From: CAWGMT01 sp963823675
GTDB taxonomy: Bacteria; Planctomycetota; Planctomycetia; Isosphaerales; Isosphaeraceae
DNA: 64,000 nt
Direction of reading: 5' to 3'
Assembly (NCBI GenBank): GCA_963823675.1
Contig: CAWGMT010000012.1
Location: 806,001 to 870,000 of the forward strand
The translations under genes and the position numbers were made by a program. Shown here piece after piece: positions 48,901 through 57,908 of this stretch (position 1 is the stretch's first letter; the number at the start of each line of letters is the position of its first letter). The notes beneath the pieces were generated by a model that had not been told where the DNA came from, ran no database searches, and saw nothing but the letters and a program-made list of their open reading frames with translations.

Positions 48901-51045
48901 GACCGACGACGGCATCACCGGCTCGACGACGCTCACCGCCAGTGCCGCCGTCCTGGAGTCGATCGCCGTTACACCGGCCAGCCCCACGGTTCCCAAGGGC
49001 GAATCCCAGCAGTTCACGGCCACCGGCACCTATTCCGACAGTTCGACCGAGAACCTCACCAGCACGGTGACCTGGGCGTCGGCCACGACCTCGGTCGCCA
49101 CCATCACCGCCGGCGGCCTGGCCACCGCGGTCGCGGCGAGCGGCACCTCCTCGATCAGCGCGACCGACGACGGCATCACTGGCTCGACGACGCTCACCGC
49201 CAGTGCCGCCGTCCTGGAGTCGATCGCCGTTACACCGGCCAGCCCCACGGTTCCCAAGGGCGAAACCCAGCAGTTCACGGCCACCGGCACCTATTCCGAC
49301 AGCTCGACCGAGAACCTGACCAGCACGGTGACCTGGGCGTCGGCCACGACCTCGGTCGCCACCATCACCGCCGGCGGCCTGGCCACCGCGGTCGCGGCGA
49401 GCGGCACCTCCTCGATCAGCGCGACCGACGACGGCATCACCGGCTCGACGACGCTCACCGCCAGTGCCGCCGTCCTGGAGTCGATCGCCGTTACACCGGC
49501 CAGCCCCACGGTTCCCAAGGGCGAAACCCAGCAGTTCACGGCCACCGGCACCTATTCCGACAGTTCGACCGAGAACCTCACCAGCACGGTGACCTGGGCG
49601 TCGGCCACGACCTCGGTCGCCACCATCACCGCCGGCGGCCTGGCCACCGCGGTCGCGGCGAGCGGCACCTCCTCGATCAGCGCGACCGACGACGGCATCA
49701 CTGGCTCGACGACGCTCACCGCCAGTGCCGCCGTCCTGGAGTCGATCGCCGTTACACCGGCCAGCCCCACGGTTCCCAAGGGCGAATCCCAGCAGTTCAC
49801 GGCCACCGGCACCTATTCCGACAGCTCGACCGAGAACCTGACCAGCACGGTGACCTGGGCGTCGGCCACGACCTCGGTCGCCACCATCACCGCCGGCGGC
49901 CTGGCCACCGCGGTCGCGGCGAGCGGCACCTCCTCGATCAGCGCGACCGACGACGGCGTCACCGGCTCGACGACGCTCACCGCCAGTGCCGCCGTCCTGG
50001 AGTCGATCGCCGTTACACCGGCCAGCCCCACGGTTCCCAAGGGCGAAACCCAGCAGTTCACGGCCACCGGCACCTATTCCGACAGCTCGACCGAGAACCT
50101 CACCAGCACGGTGACCTGGGCGTCGGCCACGACCTCGGTCGCCACCATCACCGCCGGCGGCCTGGCCACCGCGGTCGCGGCGAGCGGCACCTCCTCGATC
50201 AGCGCGACCGACGACGGCGTCACCGGCTCGACGACGCTCACCGCCAGTGCCGCCGTCCTGGAGTCGATCGCCGTTACACCGGCCAGCCCCACGGTTCCCA
50301 AGGGCGAAACCCAGCAGTTCACGGCCACCGGCACCTATTCCGACAGCTCGACCGAGAACCTGACCAGCACGGTGACCTGGGCGTCGGCCACGACCTCGGT
50401 CGCCACCATCACCGCCGGCGGCCTGGCCACCGCGGTCGCGGCGAGCGGCACCTCCTCGATCAGCGCGACCGACGACGGCATCACTGGCTCGACGACGCTC
50501 ACCGCCAGTGCCGCCGTCCTGGAGTCGATCGCCGTTACACCGGCCAGCCCCACGGTTCCCAAGGGCGAATCCCAGCAGTTCACGGCCACCGGCACCTATT
50601 CCGACAGTTCGACCGAGAACCTCACCAGCACGGTGACCTGGGCGTCGGCCACGACCTCGGTCGCCACCATCACCGCCGGCGGCCTGGCCACCGCGGTCGC
50701 GGCGAGCGGCACCTCCTCGATCAGCGCGACCGACGACGGCATCACTGGCTCGACGACGCTCACCGCCAGTGCCGCCGTCCTGGAGTCGATCGCCGTTACA
50801 CCGGCCAGCCCCACGGTTCCCAAGGGCGAATCCCAGCAGTTCACGGCCACCGGCACCTATTCCGACAGTTCGACCGAGAACCTGACCAGCACGGTGACCT
50901 GGGCGTCGGCCACGAGCTCGGTCGCCACCATCACCGCCGGCGGCCTGGCCACCGCGGTCGCGGCGAGCGGCACGTCGACCATCAGCGCGACCTACGACGG
51001 CATCATGGGCTCGACGGTGCTCACCGCCAGTCCCGCCGTGGCGAT
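45459..51045 (+). repeat. 21 near-identical 261-bp repeats encoding Ig-like (BID_2) domains
   Basis: Repeat starts are at 45459, 45720, then every 261 bases from 46083 to 50782 (one extra base at ~48420), with a ~90-base partial copy between the second and third. Differences are confined to a few positions: GAATCC/GAAACC (Ser/Thr), AGTTCG/AGCTCG/AATTCG, CTCACC/CTGACC, ATCACC/GTCACC and ACGACG/GCGACG. They are shuffled among copies without a fixed higher-order period, as expected from gene conversion or unequal exchange. Unit protein: 'SIAVTPASPTVPKGETQQFT', 'ENLTSTVTWASATTSVATIT' and 'AGGLATAVAASGTSSISATD'. Confidence 0.93.
45933..48420 (+). CDS. Giant adhesin-like protein, segment 3 (BID_2-like repeats)
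   Basis: Starts with a partial repeat ('VTWASATTSVATITAGG') read from 45933. One extra base at ~46025 ('agcgccgacc' against 'agcgcgacc' in all other copies) brings it to the main frame, which then runs through repeats 3-11. At 48419-48421 'cagctgccgcc' has one base more than the usual 'cagtgccgcc', and the frame moves again. The sequence is otherwise coherent. No separate function. Confidence 0.7.
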
Positions 51046-51571
51046 CACCGTCACGTCGGCGGCCGTGTCGTGGGGCACGTCCGGGAACTCGGGGCCACTG
51101 GTCACGCAGTCGGACGGCCTGCGGTTGCTCCCCGTCGGGCGCAACACCGACATGCCCTGGCTGGGCATCAACAGGATCACGATCACCCTGAGCAGCGCGC
51201 CGGCCTCGCTGGTGCCAGCAGACGTGAAGGTCACCGGCATCACCGTGGCCAACTACGGTCCGGTAACGATCAGCGGCGGCGGCACGACCTACACGATCAC
51301 GCTGGCCACGCCGATCAACCTGCCCGACCGGGTGACGGTGACAATCGGCAACGCCGGGATCGCGACCTACACGAGGCGGCTTGACGTCTTGCCCGGCGAC
51401 GTGAATGATGACGGATACGTGAACTCGACCGACGCGGTGCTCGTGCGTGCGGCGGCACTGGGCCAGACCGTGTCGATCCTCGGGATCTTCCTGGACGTAA
51501 ACGGCGACGGCGCGGTGAACATGACCGACTTCAGCCTCGTCAACGCCCGCTCGGGACAGCGGCTGCCTTGA
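48421..51571 (+). CDS. Giant adhesin-like protein, segment 4 (last repeats, unique domain, dockerin)
   Basis: Carries repeats 12-21, then a unique beta-rich domain ('AVAITVTSAAVSWGTSGNSG', 'GLRLLPVGRNTDMPWLGINR'). The protein closes with a dockerin type I-like pair of F-hand loops ('LPGDVNDDGYVNSTDAVLVR' and 'LDVNGDGAVNMTDFSLVNAR'), stopping at 51569-51571. Dockerins bind cohesins with Ca; in planctomycetes they often end surface proteins whose partner is unknown. The last repeat has diverged at its end ('TSTISATYDGIMGSTVLTAS'). A caller needing ATG would begin at 48545. Confidence 0.8.
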
Positions 51572-51684
51572 GACAAAAGCCTCGACAATCGCCCATGGCC
51601 CCGACGCCTTTTCGAGCAGCGTGGACCGACGGTCGGGAGTGGTCCACCGGCTACAGCGAGCCTTGAGCTCAGGAGAACGAATCG

Positions 51685-52308
51685 ATGTCTCTTCGTCAGT
51701 TACTGCCGGCCTGCGTCGGTCTGCTGGCCCTCGCCTTGCCGGCGGCCGCGCTGGCCGAGCTCGATGTCACGGTGTCGATGTCGCCCCAGTCCCAGAACGT
51801 CGTGCCAGGAGGTTCGGGCTACGTCCTGGACTTCAGCATGACGACGACAAGCCCCATCGATCTGGGCGGGTTCAACCTCACCGTGACGGTGCCGTTGGCC
51901 TCGGGGATCACTTTCACCGGTGGTGACGCATCTGTGCCAAATTATGTTTTTACCGGTAATCTTTCCGGACTCTTCCAGTTCAGCAACCCGACTGGGGCCA
52001 ACAGCGGCAACATCGCGGACTTCCCCAATACGATCGACCAGCCCCTGTCCGCGGGGACGTACGGCCTGGGCGAGATGTTCTTCAGCGTGGCGTCGAACGC
52101 CCCGGGCGGCAGCGTGAACGTGACTCTGGACCCGGCGACCTCGTTCACCCAGGGAGTGCCGCCCTACGGTGCTTATACCTACGCACCGGCTGGAGGCTCG
52201 ACGATCGGCACGATCAACACGGTGCCGTCGGTCCCGGAGCCCTCGTCGGCGCTTATGGTAGGCGTCTGTGTGGCGGCCGGGGGCTTGATCTGGCTCTGGA
52301 AGCGTTGA
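51685..52308 (+). CDS. PEP-CTERM sorting-domain protein
   Basis: 207 residues. ATG 51685 is preceded by CAGGAGAACGAATCG. The N-terminal signal peptide is 'LLPACVGLLALALPAAALAE'. The middle is beta-rich, cohesin- or Ig-like ('DVTVSMSPQSQNVVPGGSGY', 'FNLTVTVPLASGITFTGGDA'). The end has the canonical PEP-CTERM tripartite signal: 'VPEPSSA', a hydrophobic helix and 'LWLKR'-type basic residues ('IWLWKR'). Such proteins are processed by an exosortase and exported to the surface or matrix; no exosortase gene is in the window. It lies 113 bases after the dockerin-bearing adhesin. A pairing of its beta-domain with that dockerin is an attractive but unproven idea. Confidence 0.88.
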   Translation: MSLRQLLPACVGLLALALPAAALAELDVTVSMSPQSQNVVPGGSGYVLDFSMTTTSPIDLGGFNLTVTVPLASGITFTGGDASVPNYVFTGNLSGLFQFSNPTGANSGNIADFPNTIDQPLSAGTYGLGEMFFSVASNAPGGSVNVTLDPATSFTQGVPPYGAYTYAPAGGSTIGTINTVPSVPEPSSALMVGVCVAAGGLIWLWKR

Positions 52309-52740
52309 CGGGGGCGGCTGAGGGCTCGAACGGACCAGCCGCCGCAAGGTCAGGGGGACGTGCGTCGCGCTCATGGTCGCCCACCGCCGTGCTTGTTGCT
52401 CGATGGCCCGGGCCCTGGCCAGACGGACGAGGTGCTCGATTTATTCGTAACGCTCCCATTCTCGCCGACAGTCTGATTTTGGGTGCCTTGGCTAGCTGCT
52501 GCATGAGGCTGTATCTCGCTCTTCGTTGCCTTCGTTCCCTTCTGTTCAACGAGAGCGCAACAGATTCCGCCAGCAGGCGCAATCCGAGAATCTTTGCTCA
52601 ACCCAACTCGGCCAATCGCCGGCCGACAAGGAACCGCTGGGCGTTGGATTCCTGATCGGAATCGCAGTAGAATTGGGCGGCGAGATTCCGACGACCCGAA
52701 GCAGCAAGGCGAGCTCGGTGGTAAAGCGCGAGGGATCCTG
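52309..52740. other. Intergenic region with dispersed repeat
   Basis: About 430 bases. Bases 52503-52550 (GGCTGTATCTCGCTCTTCGT, then TGCCTTCGTTCCCTTCTGTT) match 37777-37822 over ~40 bases. The rest holds no recognised gene. The GAGGGATCC before 52741 serves the CobL gene. Confidence 0.5.
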
Positions 52741-54009
52741 ATGGTGACTGAAGTCCGCCCCAAGCTGGTGATCGTGGGGATCGGCGACGACGGTTTGGCC
52801 GGACTGACCGAGTCGGCGCGACGAACCGTCGCGACGGCCGACGTGATCCTCGGGCCGCCGTCGATACTCGCACTCCTGGAGTCGCTCTCCGCGCCGAAGC
52901 AGGCGCTCGAGCCCGATATGAGCGTCGCACTCAGGCAGGTGCGCGAGGCGATGGCGTACTCGAAACCGGTTCTGGTCAGCGGTGGCGACCCGCTCTTCTA
53001 CGGAGTCGCCCGCTATCTTTGCGACCGGCTGGGCAAGGATCATTTCGAGGTGGTGCCTCACGTCAGCAGCATGCAGCTTGCCTTCGCGCGGATCAAGGAG
53101 AGCTGGGAGGACGCCTACCTCACCAGCCTTGCCGGCCGGCCGATCGAGGCGGTCGTCGACCGGATCAGAACGGCCGAGAAGATTGGACTGTTCTCCAGCG
53201 ATGCGTGTTCGCCCGCGCGATCGGCGCGGGAGCTCCTGGACCGCGGGATCGATTATTTTCGCGGTTATGTCTGCGAAAACCTGGGATCGCCCGACGAGCG
53301 CGTGACGCAGGCCGAGCTCGAGGACCTGGCGGCCATGGACTTCAACCGGCTCAACGTCTTGATTCTGATCCGCAAGCCGAACCGCCCCGATCGTGCCAGC
53401 CGCAGAAGCCGCCACCGCCTCTTCGGCAACCCCGACGACGCGTTCGCGCAGTCTCTGCCCAAGCGGGCGTTGATCACTCAAGCCGAGGTGCGAGCGATCG
53501 CCTTGGCCCAGCTTGACATCCGATCGACCAGCATTGTGTGGGACATCGGCGCGGGCTCGGGGTCGGTGGCGATCGAGGCGGCCCAGCTCGCTTCCAGCGG
53601 GATGGTCTACGCGGTCGAGCCCGAGCCGGCCGATGTCGCGCTCTTGCAGGCCAACGCGGAAGCCTTCGGAGTGCCCAACATCCGCTCGGTGGTCGGCCGG
53701 GCACCCGAGATTCTGGCCGACCTTCCCGAGCCCGATGCCGTCTTCGTGGGCGGCACCGGGCGGCAAGTTGACCTGGTCTTGAGCACGGCCTATTCCCGGC
53801 TGTGCCACGGAGGCGCCATGGCCGTCAACGTCGCCACGATCGAAGGGCTCGCGACCGCCTATCACACTCTCAAAGCCCTGGCGGGCGTTGTCGCCGTCTG
53901 GAACGTGACGATCGCGCGCGGGATCGAACAGATGGACCGGCTGCGATTTGACGCGGTGCCGCCGACGTTCCTCCTGGCGGTCACGAAACGGGACCAGGCC
54001 GACGATTGA
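52741..54009 (+). CDS. cobL: Precorrin-6Y C5,15-methyltransferase (decarboxylating), CbiE-CbiT fusion
   Basis: Catalyses SAM-dependent methylation at C5 and C15 and decarboxylation of the C12 acetate in corrin (cobalamin) synthesis. The N-terminal CbiE half has 'LVIVGIGDDGLAGLTESARR' and 'VLVSGGDPLFYGVARYL' (SAM-binding GGDPLFY). The CbiT half begins at ~235 with 'PKRALITQAEVRAIALAQLD' and 'VWDIGAGSGSVAIEAAQLAS', the class I methyltransferase motif. ~422 residues is the normal length for CobL. ATG 52741 has AGGGA upstream; the frame is open to 52594 but the extra part is not like the family. No other cobalamin gene is in the window. Confidence 0.9.
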   Translation: MVTEVRPKLVIVGIGDDGLAGLTESARRTVATADVILGPPSILALLESLSAPKQALEPDMSVALRQVREAMAYSKPVLVSGGDPLFYGVARYLCDRLGKDHFEVVPHVSSMQLAFARIKESWEDAYLTSLAGRPIEAVVDRIRTAEKIGLFSSDACSPARSARELLDRGIDYFRGYVCENLGSPDERVTQAELEDLAAMDFNRLNVLILIRKPNRPDRASRRSRHRLFGNPDDAFAQSLPKRALITQAEVRAIALAQLDIRSTSIVWDIGAGSGSVAIEAAQLASSGMVYAVEPEPADVALLQANAEAFGVPNIRSVVGRAPEILADLPEPDAVFVGGTGRQVDLVLSTAYSRLCHGGAMAVNVATIEGLATAYHTLKALAGVVAVWNVTIARGIEQMDRLRFDAVPPTFLLAVTKRDQADD

Positions 54010-54108
54010 CCGAGGACGGCGCGGTGCAAAGCTTGTGTAGCGGCGTCGACATGGATATAGATTGAATGAAGCGACTGAGACTCGTCGATTCGCGAGGTTT
54101 GTAACGGC

Positions 54109-54853
54109 ATGGCCGAGGGCTTCTCGGGAGAGCTCGACTTGATCGCGGTGGGCGCCCACCCCGATGATGTTGAGATTGCTTGCGGCGGGACACTGGCACG
54201 CCTTGCGCAAAGGTTACTCTGTGGGGATCGTCGATTTGACCGACGGCGAGCCGACGCCGCACTCGCCAGGTCCGGAGGTCCGCCTCGCCGAGGCAAATCG
54301 GGCCGCCGAGATACTGGGGGTCAAGAGCCGGATCAATCTCAACTTGCCGAATCGCCGGCTCTTCGACAATTTCGAGGCGAGGGTGGCCCTGGCCAAGGTG
54401 TTCCGCAGGCAGAAGCCCAAGGTCGTCGTCGGATTTGGGGGTAAGACCGTGCTGGCCTCTCCCGACCATTATCAGGCGATGCTGATCACCGATGCCGCGG
54501 TGTTCTATAGCCGGCTCACCAAGTGGGACCAGTATTTCGACGGTCTGCCCACTCATACGATCACGAACCAGTTAAGCTTTCCAATCGCCTTGCACGGGTT
54601 GGACTTGCCGGACGCAGCCGGATACATTGTTGGCGATATCGGCTCGACTCTCGAGGTCAAGCTCCAGGCCATCCGTTGCTATGAAACGCAGTTTCCCGCC
54701 AGCAAGGCGGGCCTGTTCAAGGCGGTCGAAGCCATGAATCGCTATCAAGGGCTGACGGCCGGTTTCGAGGCAGGCGAGGTTTTCATGACGCATCGATCCG
54801 TGGGCCTTGACGATTTGATGCGCTGGGCCAGTCCCGCGCACGCTCGGCCCTGA
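54109..54853 (+). CDS. LmbE / PIG-L family deacetylase, one frameshift
   Basis: Zinc-dependent N-deacetylase family (GlcNAc-PI, mycothiol and bacillithiol precursors). ATG 54109 opens 'MAEGFSGELDLIAVGAHPDD', whose AHPDDVE block binds zinc. A one-base shift at ~54208 separates 'CGGTLARLAQ' from 'KGYSVGIVDLTDGEPTPHSP'. Then come 'VVGFGGKTVLASPDHYQAML' (the second zinc/His block) and 'KLQAIRCYETQF'. The whole protein is ~245 residues, close to BshB1, but no bshA or bshC is nearby, so the substrate is left open. A caller needing one frame would start at 54164. It lies between cobL and the PP2C gene. Confidence 0.85.
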
Positions 54854-54946
54854 ACCATCCCAGGTCAGAGAACTGCAAACCAGTCGGGAATTGTCATACT
54901 GCCCGGTCCCCCGTCAGGTAGAGTTACAAGTAAGAAGGTTGTCGCG

Positions 54947-55972
54947 GTGAGTGCGCAAACAGAGCTATTGAGTTGGTTTCGAGGCCGCGTAGGGAAGGAA
55001 GATCCTGAGGTGGGCGCTATATCGCGATTCTTGCGGTGGGTCAGAACCGTCCTCAAAGGCGGCAAGAACGCCAAAGCGGAACCCGAGACCGAAGAGTTCG
55101 CGACTTTATCGTCGTTCACGCTCCTGCCGGGCCAGCTCAAGTTGAAAGTCGGCGTGGTGTCGGTCCGAGGGAATTACCGCGATCACAACGAGGACAACTA
55201 CTACGTCCCCGGCCGGCGATCGGTGCGGTACGATCGCGGGTACGACAGCAGCAGCAACATCGCGACACTGACCCTGGAACCTCCCAATCTGTTCATCGTG
55301 GCCGACGGGATGGGCGGCCAGCAGGCCGGTGAACAGGCCAGTCTCATGGCGGTCGAGCTGATACCCAAGGCGATCGCCCGCCGCCTGCTTCCCGGCGAGA
55401 CCGACGTAGCCAAGATCAAGGACGCGATCCGCGACGCCGTCGCCGAAGTGAACCAGGAGATCCTGGGCAGTTCGGGGGCGGTCAGCGAGTTTTCGAACAT
55501 GGGAACCACCGTCGTCCTGTCGCAGTTCCTCAATGATCGCGTGTTCGTCGCCGGCATCGGCGACTCGCGGGCCTATCGCCTGCGCGAAGCCCGCCTGGAA
55601 CAGCTCACCAAGGACCATTCGCTGGCCGACGCCCTGCTCGACGCCGGCACGATCACGGCCGAGGAGCTTCCAACCCACAAATTCAAGAATGTCCTCTATC
55701 TCTATCTGGGCAGCAAGGACGCCCGGAGCGGCCCCGAGGATGTGCGAGTCCTCGACGTTCGACCCGGCGACAGGTTGCTGATGGCCAGCGACGGATTGAC
55801 CGGCGTGGTCCCCGACGCCGATATCGCCAAAGTGCTCGGCACCATCGATGACCCCCAGCAGGCTTCCCGAATCCTGGTCGACATGGCACTGGCAAACGAT
55901 TCCAAGGATAACGTGACTTGTCTGATCATTCACGCAGTCGCGCAAACCAATAATCAGACGGAAGCGGTTTGA
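54947..55972 (+). CDS. PP2C-family Ser/Thr protein phosphatase
   Basis: Metal-dependent phosphatase of 341 residues, cytoplasmic. The catalytic domain spans ~65-330: 'GNYRDHNEDNYYV' (Asp/Glu at 81-83), 'LFIVADGMGGQQAGE' (Asp120), 'FVAGIGDSRAYRLREA', 'RLLMASDGLTGVV' and 'DSKDNVTCLIIHA', giving the metal-binding acids. The ~60 N-terminal residues are charged and specific to this group. The start GTG 54947 has AAGAAGG upstream. The Ser/Thr kinase gene begins 60 bases downstream on the same strand, so the two probably form a kinase/phosphatase switch on shared targets. Confidence 0.92.
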   Translation: MSAQTELLSWFRGRVGKEDPEVGAISRFLRWVRTVLKGGKNAKAEPETEEFATLSSFTLLPGQLKLKVGVVSVRGNYRDHNEDNYYVPGRRSVRYDRGYDSSSNIATLTLEPPNLFIVADGMGGQQAGEQASLMAVELIPKAIARRLLPGETDVAKIKDAIRDAVAEVNQEILGSSGAVSEFSNMGTTVVLSQFLNDRVFVAGIGDSRAYRLREARLEQLTKDHSLADALLDAGTITAEELPTHKFKNVLYLYLGSKDARSGPEDVRVLDVRPGDRLLMASDGLTGVVPDADIAKVLGTIDDPQQASRILVDMALANDSKDNVTCLIIHAVAQTNNQTEAV

Positions 55973-56032
55973 CCGCAATGTGTTGCTTCTCTGACCGACT
56001 CTGGATGCTTCGGCCCGACCGAAGTCAATGTC

Positions 56033-57403
56033 ATGGTGCGGCTGGTTGACTTTACCGACAACGTCGCCAAGTCGGGGCTGGTCCCGCCCAGTGTCTTGTC
56101 CGAGGCCCAGGCCAAGCTTGCCCCCGAACCGGCGGCTGACGCGTCGATCAGGCTGGCGCGACGCTTGATCGAGGACGGATGGCTCACTTCCTACCAGGCC
56201 AAAAAGATCCTCGGAGGCGCCACCCGCGGCTTCTTCCTGGGTGGCTACCGACTGCTTCGTCAACTCGGCGCCGGAGGCATGGGCAAGGTGTTCCTGGCGG
56301 TCAATGACCGCGACGAGCGCGTCGCCATCAAGGTGCTGCCCCCGCGCAGGGTGCTCGAGGAAGAGAACGCACTCGTGCGGTTCCGCCGCGAGATGGACCT
56401 CTCCCAGCGCTGCCTCCATCCTAACCTGGCCCAGACCCTTGCGGTCGGCAGCGACGACGACGTGCACTTCATGGTCATGGAGTACATCGCGGGCGAGAGC
56501 CTCTTCGAAATGATCCGCAGCCCGCGCGCGGGGCCGCTGCGAGTGCCCGACCTGGCGCGATTGTTCCTCAAGCTGCTGGATGGACTGGAAGCCGCTCACC
56601 GCGCCGGCCTGATCCACCGCGACATCAAGCCGTCCAACATCATGATCACGCCCGACGAGGACGTGAAGCTGCTCGACATGGGCCTTGCCCGCGCGCTCGA
56701 CGACGAGACCGGGATCACCCGCGCGAACACGGTGCTGGGCACGCTCGACTACGCCAGTCCCGAACAGCTTCGCGACGCCGCCAAGGCCGATCAGCGCAGC
56801 GATCTCTACAGCCTCGGGTGCACGATGTACTTTGCGCTCACCGGCAAGGCCCCCTTCGAGGGTGGCGACGTGATCAACAAGATCTTCAAGCAGCGCATGG
56901 AGGACCCCGAGCCGGTCGAGACGGTGGCGCGAGGCGTGCCGGCGGCGTTCGGCGCGGTCGTCCGCAAGCTCATGAGCAAAAACCCCGCGGAACGCCACCA
57001 GAGCTGCGCGGAGCTGCGCAGCGACCTCGCCCGCTGGACAGACCCCGATCGCGTCCGCGCGATCCTGGGAGCGGAGGCCGAAGCCGTTCGCACCTTCCAC
57101 CCCCCTGCCCCTTTGCTCGACGAAGACGATCTGCGCTTGTGGGAGGACGAGGAAGACGGCGCCCCCGACGGCGTCTCCCTCCGCGAGCTCGGTACGCCCG
57201 AGCCCTCGTTGGCCCCCCGCCACGCTCGACCGCTACCCCCCGCCACGGCCGTTCTCCGCTCGACCCCAAACCGCCAAACTCCCACCACGCCATTTCGTTC
57301 GACGCGCCATGATGACTCCCGATGGCTCATCCATTTCGCCATCATCGCCGCCGCCGCCGGCCTGCTCGCCATCCTCTTTCTCACGATCTTCTACCACTTC
57401 TAG
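56033..57403 (+). CDS. PknB-type Ser/Thr protein kinase with C-terminal membrane helix
   Basis: 456 residues. The kinase domain spans ~73-345: P-loop 'GAGGMGKVF' (79-87), Lys100 in 'VAIKVLPP', catalytic loop 'HRDIKPSN' with Asp197, metal-binding 'LLDMGLA' (DMG instead of DFG) and 'DYASPEQL'. The N-terminal ~70 residues ('SIRLARRLIEDGWLTSYQAK') form the small helical domain usual in planctomycete kinases. After an acidic and Pro-rich linker one membrane helix (~434-453) ends the protein at 'FYHF', so the kinase domain lies in the cytoplasm and no large external sensor exists. Start ATG 56033, 60 bases after the PP2C gene. Confidence 0.92.
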   Translation: MVRLVDFTDNVAKSGLVPPSVLSEAQAKLAPEPAADASIRLARRLIEDGWLTSYQAKKILGGATRGFFLGGYRLLRQLGAGGMGKVFLAVNDRDERVAIKVLPPRRVLEEENALVRFRREMDLSQRCLHPNLAQTLAVGSDDDVHFMVMEYIAGESLFEMIRSPRAGPLRVPDLARLFLKLLDGLEAAHRAGLIHRDIKPSNIMITPDEDVKLLDMGLARALDDETGITRANTVLGTLDYASPEQLRDAAKADQRSDLYSLGCTMYFALTGKAPFEGGDVINKIFKQRMEDPEPVETVARGVPAAFGAVVRKLMSKNPAERHQSCAELRSDLARWTDPDRVRAILGAEAEAVRTFHPPAPLLDEDDLRLWEDEEDGAPDGVSLRELGTPEPSLAPRHARPLPPATAVLRSTPNRQTPTTPFRSTRHDDSRWLIHFAIIAAAAGLLAILFLTIFYHF

Positions 57404-57477
57404 GTATCGGCACGGGAATTGCGGGGTTTTGACACTCGTGTCGTTTGTGCTTCACTGGCTGGTACGAGGTCAAAAAC

Positions 57478-57702
57478 ATGCCCATGATTGCGACGAGCAT
57501 TCCCACCACTGCGATGACCGATATCCGATCCAGTGCTCCCTGTAGTCACAGCGCGGGCGATGTTGTAGAAATTGGGTTGCTTTTGCCTAGGAATTGGGCA
57601 AACACGCTGATCGAGCTCTCGAAGCAACGTCATCAAAGCGTTGCACAAGTCCTTCGCTCCATCATCGGCAGCGCCTTGCATGACTGCGCGTCGTCGGTCT
57701 GA
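57478..57702 (+). CDS. Small protein with a ribbon-helix-helix-like C-terminus
   Basis: 74 residues from ATG 57478, with GAGG ten bases upstream (GTACGAGGTCAAAAACATG). The last ~40 residues, 'VEIGLLLPRNWANTLIELSK' followed by 'RHQSVAQVLRSIIGSAL', have the pattern of a short strand and two helices as in ribbon-helix-helix DNA-binding proteins. The first half is rich in Ser, Thr and Cys. An upstream ATG at 57445 is possible but weak. I do not recognise a family; the RHH idea is structural inference. No toxin-like partner is next to it. Confidence 0.5.
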   Translation: MPMIATSIPTTAMTDIRSSAPCSHSAGDVVEIGLLLPRNWANTLIELSKQRHQSVAQVLRSIIGSALHDCASSV

Positions 57703-57908
57703 CCAAGCCTCGCTCGTGCCTTCACGAGAAACGTCATCTCACGTTCCCATTTCCGGTCACCAGTCATTTCGCTGGTCGGATAGGTTAACAGTCGCTCAGT
57801 AGACTACTGTATAGAATACGTCTTGATAGCCGTTGCGGACTGGGCGACAATCGAGGGACGAATTCGCGAGCGAAACGAAGCGCGTCGCGCGAGGTCCTTC
57901 GGGAAGCC

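Noticed and set aside
45531..50856. A regular series of 86-residue reading frames on the minus strand, one per 261-bp repeat
   Set aside because: The repeat length is a multiple of three and the DNA is GC-rich, so one open antisense frame is repeated automatically. The plus strand gives coherent Ig-like domains.
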